Origin: Nitrospinae bacterium RIFCSPLOWO2_12_39_16
Lineage (GTDB): Bacteria; Nitrospinota; Nitrospinia; UBA9942
Direction: 5' to 3'
DNA length: 28,105 bases
NCBI GenBank assembly: GCA_001805005.1
Contig: MHDO01000031.1
Coordinates: 1 to 28,105, forward strand
The translations under genes and the position numbers were made by a program. Under the pieces are notes generated by a model, which had not been told where the DNA came from, did no database searches, and saw only the letters and a list, made by a program, of their open reading frames with translations. Below are positions 1 through 7,198 of this stretch, piece after piece. Position 1 is the first letter of the stretch, and each line of letters opens with the position of its first letter.

Positions 1-1649
1 CTCCAGAACTGATCGGATTGAGTCTCATGAGTTATAGATTTTTGAGGCATTATGAGCTAATTACTCTGATAAAGAGCAATTGCCCTAACATTCCTATTGT
101 GGTTGGCGGTCCGCATGTATCAACCTTCAGAGAAGATGTCTTGCGGAAATGCGAATCAATTGATTATGGTATAACATTAGAAGGTGACGAGACCATCGTC
201 GAGCTTTGTTATAATATCAAAAGCCCTTCTTTGGTAAAAGGGCTAATTTACAGAGAAAACAGTGATATTTGCTATACAGGAGACAGGCCACTTATAACTG
301 ATTTAGATAAATTAGACTTTCCTAAATATATTCGTTTTGATTTAAAAAAATATGAGTTTATTACGATTGTTACTTCCAGAGGATGCCCTTTTAGATGTAT
401 TTACTGTCCTGTCATCTATACAATTGGGAACAAATGGCGTTGCAGGGCTGCTATCTCTGTAGTTAACGAGATCGAATATTGGTCCAAAAGAGGATTCAGA
501 CGATTTGAATTTGGTGACGATAATTTTACTTTGCGGCGTGAAAGGGTATTAGAAATATGCAATGAAATAGAAAACAGAAACCTCTCCGGAATTAAAATAG
601 GTTTAGGGAATGGAATAAGAGCAGACCGAGTAGATAAACCCCTGTTGTCAAGAATGAAGGAAGTAGGGTTTTCCTATGTAGCTTTTGGAGTAGAAGCAGG
701 AAACAATAAGGTATTAAAAGCGCTTAATAAAGGTGAAACCATAGAAAAGATTGAAGATGGAATAAGAAAGTTCACCACAATTACAGAATCGGCAAATGAT
801 GCCATTATTGTCCTTAGCTCACCGGATGTTATCCATTTCTGGAATAAGAAGGCTGAAGAGATTTTTGGATATAAAATAGATGAGGTTGTGGGAAAGAGTG
901 TTCATGACCTCGTTGTCCCGCAGAAATTTAGAGATAAGGCAAAAGGTGGCTTAGATAATTTCTTTAAGACTGGAAAAGGACCTGTTGTAGGGAAGGTTGT
1001 TGAGGTTTTTGGGATGCATAAAGACGGCAGGGAGTTTCCCATTGAACTCTCAGTATCTGCTGTCAGGATTGGAGATGAGTGGCAGGCAATAGGGATTATA
1101 AGGGATATTACAGAGAGAAAGAAGGCAGAGGAGATAATCAGGGAAAAAGAACAAAGGTATCGCTCACTTTTTGAAAACATGATGGATGGGTTTGCTCATT
1201 GCAGAATGCTGTTTGATGAGCAGAATAATCCTGTGGACTTTGTCTATCTTGATGTTAATAAGTCATTTGAACAGTTGATGGGATTGAAAAATGTGGTAGG
1301 AAAGAAGGTCACTGAAGTGATTCCTGGCATCAAAGAGTCGCACCCGGAGTTGTTTGATATATATGGTAGGGTTGCGTTGACCGGCAAGTCGGAAAGATTT
1401 GAAATTCATTTCAAACCGTTGGCAATCTGGCTGTTCATCTCGGTTTATAGCACGAAACAAGGATACTTCGTTGCGGTTTTTGATAATATCACGGAGAGGA
1501 AAAAGTCAGAGAGTGAGCTAATGCAGAGGATTGAAGAACTTGAGCAGTTCAGAAAGGTAACTATACAGAGGGAACTTAGGATGGAGGAGTTGAAGAGGAG
1601 AAATAAAGAGTTGGAGGAAGAATTGAAGATATTGAGGGGGATGAGGTAG
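1..1649 (+). CDS. B12-binding/radical SAM protein fused to two PAS domains (5' partial)
   Basis: The frame is open to the left edge, and the residues before the TTG at 18 (PELIGLSLMSY) fit a B12-binding domain, so the gene starts upstream. Counting from nucleotide 18, residues 1-60 are the end of a cobalamin-binding Rossmann domain (VVGGPHVS). Residues 120-250 are a radical SAM core with the 4Fe-4S motif CPFRCIYC (C123, C127, C130), followed by GDDNF and FGVEAGN. At about residue 252 the radical SAM fold stops before its last strands, and a PAS domain begins (ITESANDAIIV, ending DITERKKAEE), followed by a second PAS (ending NITERKKSES) and a C-terminal coiled coil. Radical SAM/B12 enzymes act on lipids, cofactors or RNA, whereas PAS-coiled coil pieces belong to sensor proteins. 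The union is unusual: it may be a real fusion, a recombination product or an assembly chimera. No output domain follows. Domain calls are firm; function is unknown. Confidence 0.75.
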   Translation, partial: PELIGLSLMSYRFLRHYELITLIKSNCPNIPIVVGGPHVSTFREDVLRKCESIDYGITLEGDETIVELCYNIKSPSLVKGLIYRENSDICYTGDRPLITDLDKLDFPKYIRFDLKKYEFITIVTSRGCPFRCIYCPVIYTIGNKWRCRAAISVVNEIEYWSKRGFRRFEFGDDNFTLRRERVLEICNEIENRNLSGIKIGLGNGIRADRVDKPLLSRMKEVGFSYVAFGVEAGNNKVLKALNKGETIEKIEDGIRKFTTITESANDAIIVLSSPDVIHFWNKKAEEIFGYKIDEVVGKSVHDLVVPQKFRDKAKGGLDNFFKTGKGPVVGKVVEVFGMHKDGREFPIELSVSAVRIGDEWQAIGIIRDITERKKAEEIIREKEQRYRSLFENMMDGFAHCRMLFDEQNNPVDFVYLDVNKSFEQLMGLKNVVGKKVTEVIPGIKESHPELFDIYGRVALTGKSERFEIHFKPLAIWLFISVYSTKQGYFVAVFDNITERKKSESELMQRIEELEQFRKVTIQRELRMEELKRRNKELEEELKILRGMR

Positions 1650-1721
1650 CCGCAACCTTTATGGTTGCGATGACGCAGGCGTAAAGCCCCGTATCAAGTA
1701 CGGGACAGGCTCTGCGGCTAC
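1646..1721. repeat. 76-bp palindromic element with 9-bp terminal inverted repeats
   Basis: GTAGCCGCA (1646-1654) and TGCGGCTAC (1713-1721) are perfect 9-bp inverted ends. Inside are a hairpin CGCAACC-TTTAT-GGTTGCG (1651-1669), which competes with the outer stem, and CCCGTA-TCAAG-TACGGG (about 1688-1703), itself nested in AGCC/GGCT. The whole folds as a branched clover-leaf. The left end contains the TAG stop of the upstream gene. It looks like a REP- or MITE-type dispersed element that may also end transcription. No coding capacity. Confidence 0.7.
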
Positions 1722-1730
1722 TCTAAAAAA

Positions 1731-1961
1731 TCAGGCAATTGCAGTCTCAATCTTCTCAAAAGGGAGATTCTCTATGGTTACATTTACCAGATCTTTAAGT
1801 GATAATTTTTTACTCGCATTAAGGACTTCTATGCCGATAAGATGTCTTTTTTCGTCAAGGTCAATTGTAATCCCTTCCTCTATATCTATGTTATCTTCTA
1901 CAAATGCCTCTCTTAACTGTATATATAAGGCATCAGCTTCTCTGTCATATTCTATTTTCAA
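1731..1961 (-). CDS. DUF2283 protein, likely antitoxin partner
   Basis: This 76-residue protein has the DUF2283 pattern: MKIEYDREADALYIQL at the start, then EEGITIDLDEKRHLIGIEVL. Members of this family are small, acidic, and often sit beside DUF4258 proteins in toxin-antitoxin-like pairs. The start is a TTG at 1961. A strong GGAGGTGA ribosome site lies 5 nt upstream and overlaps the stop of the preceding DUF4258 gene, so the two are translationally coupled with a 6-nt gap. The stop lies 10 nt from the palindromic element at 1646-1721. The family call is firm; the antitoxin role is inferred from pairing. Confidence 0.8.
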   Translation of the reverse strand: MKIEYDREADALYIQLREAFVEDNIDIEEGITIDLDEKRHLIGIEVLNASKKLSLKDLVNVTIENLPFEKIETAIA

Positions 1962-1967
1962 ATTAAA

Positions 1968-2201
1968 TCACCTCCATCCTTTCTTCTTTTTTACGGCAGT
2001 TATTATTACAAATTTATCTACTTCTTCCTTATATGTAACTCTCAAGAATTTATCAGATGTTTTTATCCATGCATTTAATCTGCTTTCTATTGATGGTTCG
2101 AGAAATTCAGGTTTTTGTATAGCTGATTCTACTTCATTTTCTGTAATTTTATGCCATCTCATTCTGTTCTTAGCATGTCTTGTGTATTTTATAAATTTCA
2201 T
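1968..2201 (-). CDS. DUF4258 protein, likely toxin of a DUF4258/DUF2283 pair
   Basis: A small basic protein with the DUF4258 signature: YTRHAKNRMRWHKIT near the N-terminus, then LRVTYKEE and VIITAVKKKK. DUF4258 proteins resemble RelE/BrnT-like RNase-fold toxins and commonly precede DUF2283. I chose the ATG at 2201 because family members begin just before the YTxHAxxRM motif. The frame stays open to a TTG at 2237, but that stretch carries promoter-like boxes (-35 at 2232-2237, -10 at 2209-2214), which argues against its being coding. With that promoter the transcript would start at or next to the ATG, so it may be leaderless. The pair lies between two signalling genes with which it has no obvious functional link, typical of a mobile addiction module. 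Confidence 0.75.
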   Translation of the reverse strand: MKFIKYTRHAKNRMRWHKITENEVESAIQKPEFLEPSIESRLNAWIKTSDKFLRVTYKEEVDKFVIITAVKKKKGWR

Positions 2202-2208
2202 TTTCTGT

Positions 2209-2237
2209 ATCTTATCAGATTGCCTTATAACTTGCAA
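2209..2237 (-). promoter_or_regulatory. Candidate promoter for the DUF4258/DUF2283 pair
   Basis: On the minus strand TTGCAA (2232-2237) and TAAGAT (2209-2214) are separated by 17 bp. Only 7 nt separate the -10 box from the ATG at 2201, so the message would have essentially no leader. No Shine-Dalgarno site is visible for that ATG. The boxes are moderate matches to a sigma-70 consensus. Confidence 0.4.
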
Positions 2238-2257
2238 ACAACCAAGAGGAAATACTT

Positions 2258-4027
2258 ATGAATGAGAAGAACTCCGAACTTGAATGGTTAAAGTCTGAGA
2301 TTGAGAAGAAAGACGTCGAGTTTCAATTATTAAAATCGGAAATAGAGGGAAGACAAAAGGCGATGGAAGATGAGAGTCGTGCAATGATGTATATGCTGGA
2401 GGATGCTAATGAGTCTATTGCTGAGATGGAGAGTGCAAAGAAAAGATTGGAAGAAGAGGTAGAGATAAATAAACATCTCCTTATGATTGCTGAGGCAATG
2501 GCAAACATAACTGATATAGATAAGTTAATATCTCAGGTCTTGGAATGCAGTCATAAAATTACAGGATGCGATATATGTCTGGCATATCTGTGGGATGAGA
2601 AGAGAGAGGTTTTTATACCAAACTATAGTATAGGTTTACCTTATATTTTGCTCCCCATATTCAATACAAGTCCGATTAAATATGATACAGAAATTCTTAT
2701 AAAGGCATTTGCCAATAGAATCCCGATTATAGAAGAAGTAAGCAATGAGGGTTCTGTTCTATTCCCATATATACAAGGTATTAACACAATCAGCATAATT
2801 CCCCTGTCGGGCAGGAAGGATTTCTTAGGTTTTATCTCTGGCATATACAGAAAAAAACCTGAGATTACTAAAAAGGATATGAAAGTTATTGAGGGGATAT
2901 CCAATCAGGTCTCAACAGCACTTGAACAGGCACGGCTCTACAGAGAATCTATTGATAATGCAATGGAGCTGTCCCACAAGATTGAAACTATTCAGGTGAT
3001 GAATGATATAGACAGGAGCATCCTCTCATCCCTTAGAAGCACTGAGATGCTTGAGACAGTTACTATGATGATTGGGAGGCTGATTGGCTGTGATAGGACA
3101 ACTGTTGTGCTTGTGGACAAAGAGAAGGATGGTTTTATATACTCAGCAGGATTTGGGACAGACATTGTTCAGAAAGGGGCAGTTATCCCATTTAAAAATA
3201 CCAGCACAACAGAGGTCGTAAAGTCAGGCAGGTATCAGTATGCAGCAAATCTCAGGGAAATAAAAGGTCTGCTCCCCCTTGAGGAGAGGCTTTTAAATGA
3301 GGGTTTTCTTTCCCATATAAGGATTCCATTGGTTGCTAAGAATGAGATTGTGGGTGTCTTAAACCTCGGCTCAAAGAGACCCTCTGCATTCACACCTGAA
3401 GACCTCTCAACACTTGAGAAATTGGCATATCAGATAGGTGTTGCACTTGAGAACTCCCGCCTCATTACAGACCTTGAGGGGCTTTTTATAGGGACTGTCA
3501 AATCACTATCTTCTGCAATAGATGCAAAATCAAAATGGACGGCAGGTCATTCAGAGAGGGTTACAAAATTTGCAATAAAAATAGGGAAGGGGATAGGGTT
3601 TTCTGAAAAAGAGCTTAGGGATTTAGAACTGTCGGGTCTCTTGCATGATGTAGGAAAGATTGGGACATACGAGTCAATCCTTGATAAGGCAGGTAAATTG
3701 ACAGATGAAGAATATAAAATCATTAAACAACATCCGGCAAAGGGTGCAGAGATACTATTAGCAATAAAGCAGATGAAGGATATTATTCCCGGAGTAAAAT
3801 ACCACCATGAGTTTTACAATGGCAAAGGCTATCCTGACGGCTTAAAGGGTGAAAATATACCTCTCACGGCAAGAATATTATGCGTTGCTGACAGTGTTGA
3901 TGCAATGAGTGCGGATAGACCGTATAGAAAGGGGAGACCGATGGATGAGATTATTGCAGAGTTGAAGAGATGTTCAGGCAGCCAATTTGACCCTAAGATA
4001 GTAGAGATATTTTTGAAGAGTATTTAA
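2258..4027 (+). CDS. Coiled-coil/GAF/GAF/HD-GYP cyclic-di-GMP phosphodiesterase
   Basis: A 589-residue soluble signalling protein. Residues 1-75 are a long coiled coil (repeated Glu/Lys heptads). Residues about 80-225 and 250-405 are two GAF sensory domains, the second with typical GAF endings (VGVLNLGSKR, FTPEDLSTLEKLA, IGVALENSRL). Residues about 415-589 are HD-GYP: H463-D464 in HDVGKIG, H516-H517-E518, and G524-Y525-P526 in GKGYPDGLKG. All key residues of active HD-GYP enzymes, which hydrolyse cyclic di-GMP, are present. There is no membrane segment, so the signal is probably intracellular. AGAGGA 8 nt before the ATG supports the start. The first 20 bp upstream overlap the promoter zone of the divergent DUF4258 pair. 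A second signalling gene with a degenerate GGDEF domain lies at 14536. Confidence 0.9.
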   Translation: MNEKNSELEWLKSEIEKKDVEFQLLKSEIEGRQKAMEDESRAMMYMLEDANESIAEMESAKKRLEEEVEINKHLLMIAEAMANITDIDKLISQVLECSHKITGCDICLAYLWDEKREVFIPNYSIGLPYILLPIFNTSPIKYDTEILIKAFANRIPIIEEVSNEGSVLFPYIQGINTISIIPLSGRKDFLGFISGIYRKKPEITKKDMKVIEGISNQVSTALEQARLYRESIDNAMELSHKIETIQVMNDIDRSILSSLRSTEMLETVTMMIGRLIGCDRTTVVLVDKEKDGFIYSAGFGTDIVQKGAVIPFKNTSTTEVVKSGRYQYAANLREIKGLLPLEERLLNEGFLSHIRIPLVAKNEIVGVLNLGSKRPSAFTPEDLSTLEKLAYQIGVALENSRLITDLEGLFIGTVKSLSSAIDAKSKWTAGHSERVTKFAIKIGKGIGFSEKELRDLELSGLLHDVGKIGTYESILDKAGKLTDEEYKIIKQHPAKGAEILLAIKQMKDIIPGVKYHHEFYNGKGYPDGLKGENIPLTARILCVADSVDAMSADRPYRKGRPMDEIIAELKRCSGSQFDPKIVEIFLKSI

Positions 4028-4040
4028 ATGTAAATAAATG

Positions 4041-4067
4041 GAAATCCTAAGTCCGAAATCCTAAATT
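4041..4067. repeat. Short direct word repeat GAAATCCTAA
   Basis: GAAATCCTAA occurs at 4041-4050 and again at 4055-4064. There is no inverted copy nearby. It resembles the other tandem-word spacers in this window, in one-armed form. The rest of 4028-4140 shows only a TTGACA (4089-4094) without a convincing -10 box. Confidence 0.45.
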
Positions 4068-4140
4068 TTAAACAATATCAAATCCAAGTTGACATAATAT
4101 CCCTTATCAGAAGTAAAAGGGGGGTGGATGTAAAACATGA

Positions 4141-4540
4141 ATGATTAAAATAGAGTTACAAAGCATTAAAGGTGATGAAGTAACATTTAGTCTTTCCGTT
4201 TCTCCTTCTCTCTCTCCTTCTCTAACTTCAAATTTTGCAGATAGTCAATATATAAAAGATTTTGAAAATCGTATCTTAACACTGGCAGTAATAATATTGC
4301 TGGTGGTGGCTCTGGCGGTGGCTCTGATGTATCTCAAAAGAAAGTCTATTATAATGTTTTAGGTTATGTTTCGGTGTTAAAGAAATTGGCTCAATCCCCA
4401 AAGATTATGATAGTAATAATTCATATTTCCTTTTTGAAGATATAGAAGGTAAAATAAAGAAGATAAAGGCTTTTGATTTTGATGTGATTTGTAAGTGTAA
4501 TTCTCTTGGCTCTATCCGTGCTGGTGTTTATGAATTTTAG
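4141..4540 (+). pseudogene. Decayed protein-coding fragment with apparent frameshifts, unidentified
   Basis: Three consecutive frames each look coding and join up. The first runs from the ATG at 4141 (MIKIELQSIKGDEVTFSL, then a Ser/Pro stretch) to about 4286. The second, from 4287, gives SNNIAGGGSGGGSDVSQKK, a Gly-Ser linker followed by VYYNVLGYVS. The third, from 4376, gives VKEIGSIPKDYDSNN through GSIRAGVYEF and a TAG at 4538-4540. Two indels would restore one frame of about 130 residues. The alternative is a 73-residue ORF (4141-4362) whose shifted Gly-Ser codons read as a membrane helix (TLAVIILLVVALAVAL). I prefer decay because the second and third frames look like normal protein. Family unknown. 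Confidence 0.35.
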
Positions 4541-4767
4541 TTTTTCCAAAAGTTTCCTTCTTCAAATTGTAGTTTTAAGTTTTTGCAGTCTGCTTTTTTT
4601 GGTATTTTTGTGATATACATTTGTGTTGTGTCTTCTGTTAACATTAGTTCATAGTTTTTTGTGTTTTTGTTTGTAAGAATTCCTTTGGTATTTGTACAAG
4701 TGGCGGTGATTTTAATGCGTTTGCTTAGTCTTTCTGGGTTTTGGATGATTTTATAAAAATTAGTTAT
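4537..4767 (-). pseudogene. Gene remnant without a start codon, unidentified
   Basis: On the minus strand an open frame of about 76 codons begins immediately after, and in frame with, the TAA stop of the PIN toxin at 4768-4770. It reads KIIQNPERLSKRIKITATC, later LTEDTTQMYITKIPKKADC, and ends KLQFEEGNFWKN before TAA at 4537-4539. Composition and low-stop frame look coding, but there is no ATG or GTG near its beginning. Its stop overlaps by 4 bp the stop of the convergent fragment at 4141-4540. I recognise no family. It could be a C-terminal remnant left by a deletion, or an incidental open frame. Confidence 0.35.
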
Positions 4768-5199
4768 TTATAATACAGAAGGCAGCAATATAAATCCTTC
4801 CTTCCTTGCTGCCGCTCTCAATCTTAAGTCAAGGCATACAAAATGATGCCCCTTGGCTTTTTTTCCTGCCCATATTAGTGCAGCAGATAGCTGTAATGAA
4901 TCGGCAGCTTGTAGGGGATGTGTCATAAGAAGCCGTCCTGCTATATCCCTTATATCTTCACTTGGTTCAATCTCCGTCCATATATTAGATAGGATGGTGA
5001 GCATATACCTTATCTGGTCTTCTTCTCTGGACTTTAAAAAACCCTCACGCCGTAAACGGGCAAAGGCAGAATAACATTCTATCAGGCTCCCCCACCATAC
5101 TGCTATGGCACTGTCTTCCCTAATAATATGCTGAACAATCTTAGTCTTAGGTTCATCAATACACAGTGGTATAATCGCAGAAGAATCCCAGAACATCAT
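4768..5199 (-). CDS. PIN-domain RNase toxin (VapC-like)
   Basis: A 143-residue PIN protein, the usual length of VapC toxins, which cleave RNA using Mg2+ held by acidic residues. The pattern is complete: D5 in FWDSSAIIPL, E41 in SLIECYSAF, D100 in QAADSLQLSAAL and D124 in VCLDLRLRAAA. The start overlaps the stop of the antitoxin gene by 4 nt (ATGA), so the two are translationally coupled in the usual antitoxin-first order. The protein reads intact and should be functional. Directly after its stop codon the same frame continues into a remnant (4537-4767). Confidence 0.88.
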   Translation of the reverse strand: MMFWDSSAIIPLCIDEPKTKIVQHIIREDSAIAVWWGSLIECYSAFARLRREGFLKSREEDQIRYMLTILSNIWTEIEPSEDIRDIAGRLLMTHPLQAADSLQLSAALIWAGKKAKGHHFVCLDLRLRAAARKEGFILLPSVL

Positions 5200-5489
5200 C
5201 TTTCTTTCTCCCTCTCTCTTAAAAGGGCATCAAGTGCCAAACCCTTTTTATCCTTTGTCCGAATTATATCCCAGAAAGTTGATGGAAGCTTACCTGTTCC
5301 GATTTTTACCAGCCCTGCCCTCTCAAGTGTCAACAGGTGAGAGGGTATTTTCATTTCATCCCTTTTTAAAGGAACTATTTTGGCAATAGGCTTTCCCCTA
5401 TCAGTAACAATAACCTCTTCGCCTGCCTTTACTTTTAATAAATATTCGCTGATAGATGCCTTTAATTTGGAAACTGCCGCAGTCTTCAT
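5196..5489 (-). CDS. Phd/YefM-type antitoxin
   Basis: A 97-residue antitoxin with the Phd/YefM DNA-binding N-terminus: AAVSKLKASISEYLLKVKAG, then VTDRGKPIAKIVPL. The C-terminal 40 residues are charged and would bind and neutralise the PIN toxin encoded next. Such antitoxins repress their own operon. Upstream, CTATTTA occurs at 5506-5512 and 5530-5536, 24 bp apart, which might be an operator, but this is only suggestive. GGGGGC lies about 6-10 nt before the ATG, a weak ribosome site. Confidence 0.85.
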   Translation of the reverse strand: MKTAAVSKLKASISEYLLKVKAGEEVIVTDRGKPIAKIVPLKRDEMKIPSHLLTLERAGLVKIGTGKLPSTFWDIIRTKDKKGLALDALLREREKER

Positions 5490-5590
5490 GAACTTGCCCC
5501 CATGACTATTTAGATGTGACCAATGTAGTCTATTTAAAAGAAGATGTCAAATGAAACCCCCGAAAGAAACCTGTGCCATGTTAGAGAGAT

Positions 5591-5655
5591 ACCTGAAAAG
5601 GCTATCAGGTCTTCACAGCCTTAAGTGGTGAGGATGCTGTTATCACCTAACGCAG
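5591..5655 (+). other. Structured segment: perfect H-type pseudoknot plus hairpin, function unknown
   Basis: ACCTGA (5591-5596) pairs with TCAGGT (5605-5610) and AAGGCT (5598-5603) pairs with AGCCTT (5617-5622). The pairings interlock as a classical H-type pseudoknot with two 6-bp stems. Loop 1 is 1 nt, the junction 1 nt and loop 3 6 nt (CTTCAC); these lengths fit the geometry only if the plus strand is the RNA. A second hairpin GGTGA/TCACC follows (about 5627-5647). A competing pairing ACAGC/GCTGT (5615-5619 with 5636-5640) would break the second stem. No plus-strand gene lies downstream, since the TPR gene converges. It matches no RNA family I recognise. Confidence 0.35.
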
Positions 5656-5684
5656 CACTTTCCGTAATTACTAAGTATCAGTCG

Positions 5685-6362
5685 CTATAAGGTGCTAATA
5701 GATTTAAGATTTTTTGCCTTTTCTTTGATTTCTTCAATATTGCGGATATTTGGGAATTTTTCAATAACAAACTGATATTTCTCTAATGCCGATTTATAAT
5801 CACCTGATTCTTCATAAAGTCTGCCCAAAGATATATATATCTCCTCTTTATTTGAAATATCCTTATCATTTAAAATCTTAAGAAATACACTTATTGCATC
5901 CTTATACTTCCCTAAGGACTCATAAGAATAGCCAAGCCCCATAACCGCATTCTGTTTCATTAAGGGGCTGCTTTTAGACTCCATTACCCTTTTATATTCA
6001 TTTACGGCGTCCTCATATTTTCCGCTTCTATAATATAGATGGCCAAGATATAGATTTGAATAGATATTATTTCCAAACAGCTTTTTTTTTAACTTTTTTA
6101 AGTTGGCGATTTTTTGTTGAGGAACATCTGTTTGGGATTTTGTCTCTTTTAATATAAAGAAAATTTCCTTGTTAATATCCTTATTCAATTTATCTTTATA
6201 AAATAACAATCCGATCCAGCTCGTGGCTAATATAAAAGCAATCAGGATTATAAAAGTTATTGGCTTTGAATTCTTCCTTATGTAAGTTACTGCCTTAGAA
6301 GTTGCAGTAATAAACTCATCTTCCTTAAGTTTTTTCTTATTTATTCTGCTATAAATGCTCAT
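5685..6362 (-). CDS. Membrane-anchored TPR protein (YfgM-like)
   Basis: This 225-residue protein has a basic cytoplasmic N-terminus, one membrane helix (about residues 34-53, ITFIILIAFILATSWIGLLF) and a C-terminal periplasmic domain. That domain contains at least three tetratricopeptide repeats (YLGHLYYRSGKYEDAVNEY; GLGYSYESLGKYKDAI; SLGRLYEESGDYKSALEKY). The layout matches the YfgM/TPR_21 group, which helps secretion or envelope assembly, but the call is by architecture only. GTGAGG lies just before the ATG. The start is 1 nt from the stop of the upstream PHP gene, so both are in one operon with the tRNA-Arg in front. Confidence 0.8.
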   Translation of the reverse strand: MSIYSRINKKKLKEDEFITATSKAVTYIRKNSKPITFIILIAFILATSWIGLLFYKDKLNKDINKEIFFILKETKSQTDVPQQKIANLKKLKKKLFGNNIYSNLYLGHLYYRSGKYEDAVNEYKRVMESKSSPLMKQNAVMGLGYSYESLGKYKDAISVFLKILNDKDISNKEEIYISLGRLYEESGDYKSALEKYQFVIEKFPNIRNIEEIKEKAKNLKSISTL

Positions 6363-6363
6363 T

Positions 6364-7011
6364 TTACCTCACTTTTTTAATTAACCCTTCAGAGTTTTTA
6401 AAAACATCTTTCACTTGTGAATCTAAAATGCCGCAGCCTAAAAGTACCTTTCTTGCCTTATTCTCATTTATCAGGTCATCGGGTTGATGTGCATCACTGT
6501 TAAATACCAACTTTGCACCAACTTTTAATGCCATAGATGCAACATGCCCATTTGTAAAGGAATGCCCTTTCCTGCCGCTAATTTCAAGAAAAATTGATTT
6601 CTTTCTTGCCAATTCAGCATCTTTTCCAGTAATAAGGCCGGGATGAGCCAGAATATCAATATCAGAATTGAGTGCCGCACTATTTGTCCCTGATGGTACT
6701 GGTTCAACTATTGTCTCACCGTGCACCAATAGTATCTTTGCCCCCAATTTCCTTGCTTCTTTAGAGAGTTTATTAATGCTCTCAGGAGGGACATGGGTGA
6801 TTTCAGCACCAGGTATTGCAATAATCTTCCAATATTTGTTCAGTTCCTCACATGCCTTAACTATACGAGGTATCACATGGTCTATATTTGAGATATCCAC
6901 ATGGTCTGTTATTGCCAATGCCTGAATACCGATAGCATCTGCCCTTCTTACTATTTCTGAGGGCAAAAGCACACCGTCACTAAATAAAGAATGGACATGT
7001 AAATCAATCAT
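6364..7011 (-). CDS. PHP-domain histidinol-phosphatase-like metal hydrolase
   Basis: PHP-fold protein of 215 residues from the ATG at 7011. Metal-binding motifs are all visible: DLHVHSLFSDG at the N-terminus, ITDHVD, PGAEITH, LVHGE, DILAHPG and FNSDAHQP. Such enzymes hydrolyse phosphate esters, and standalone forms resemble HisK or YcdX/PolX PHP domains; no his genes are nearby, so the substrate is open. The frame extends to a GTG at 7035, but that start lies inside tRNA-Arg, so I use 7011, directly before the metal motif. No ribosome site lies between the tRNA 3' end and this ATG (12 nt, mostly T). Confidence 0.85.
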   Translation of the reverse strand: MIDLHVHSLFSDGVLLPSEIVRRADAIGIQALAITDHVDISNIDHVIPRIVKACEELNKYWKIIAIPGAEITHVPPESINKLSKEARKLGAKILLVHGETIVEPVPSGTNSAALNSDIDILAHPGLITGKDAELARKKSIFLEISGRKGHSFTNGHVASMALKVGAKLVFNSDAHQPDDLINENKARKVLLGCGILDSQVKDVFKNSEGLIKKVR

Positions 7012-7023
7012 AAAATAAAAAAA

Positions 7024-7097
7024 TGCCCCCGACACGATTCGAACGTGCGACCTACGGTTTAGGAAACCGGCGCTCTATCCTACTGAGCTACGGGGGC
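7024..7097 (-). tRNA. tRNA-Arg (anticodon CCT)
   Basis: The minus strand folds as a full cloverleaf. The acceptor GCCCCCG pairs with CGGGGGC, the D stem GCTC with GAGC, and the anticodon loop TTCCTAA carries CCT at 34-36. The T arm is GCACG-TTCGAAT-CGTGT, closed by one G-T wobble. The anticodon stem has one mismatch at its base (C27-T43). The discriminator base is A and CCA is not encoded. The tRNA reads AGG codons. Seven T residues follow directly, then the start codon of the PHP gene. Confidence 0.95.
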
Positions 7098-7120
7098 AAT
7101 AAATTTTAGCCGTTACAATA

Positions 7121-7150
7121 ATTATAAATAATACTTTCTACAAAGTCTAA
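7121..7150 (-). promoter_or_regulatory. Promoter for tRNA-Arg and downstream genes
   Basis: On the minus strand, TTAGAC (7145-7150) and a perfect TATAAT (7121-7126) are 18 bp apart. The -10 box ends 23 nt before the tRNA 5' end, a normal distance for a tRNA leader. The promoter sits in the gap after the V-ATPase subunit F gene, so the tRNA, PHP and TPR genes need not depend on the ATPase operon. Confidence 0.6.
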
Positions 7151-7198
7151 CTTATTATGAAATTGTTTTTCAACTAAAATATATACTTGTCCCCCTTC

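Noticed and set aside
4089..4119. TTGACA before the decayed gene as a promoter
   Set aside because: No acceptable -10 box lies at 16-18 bp; the nearest (TAAAAG) is at 19 bp and poor.
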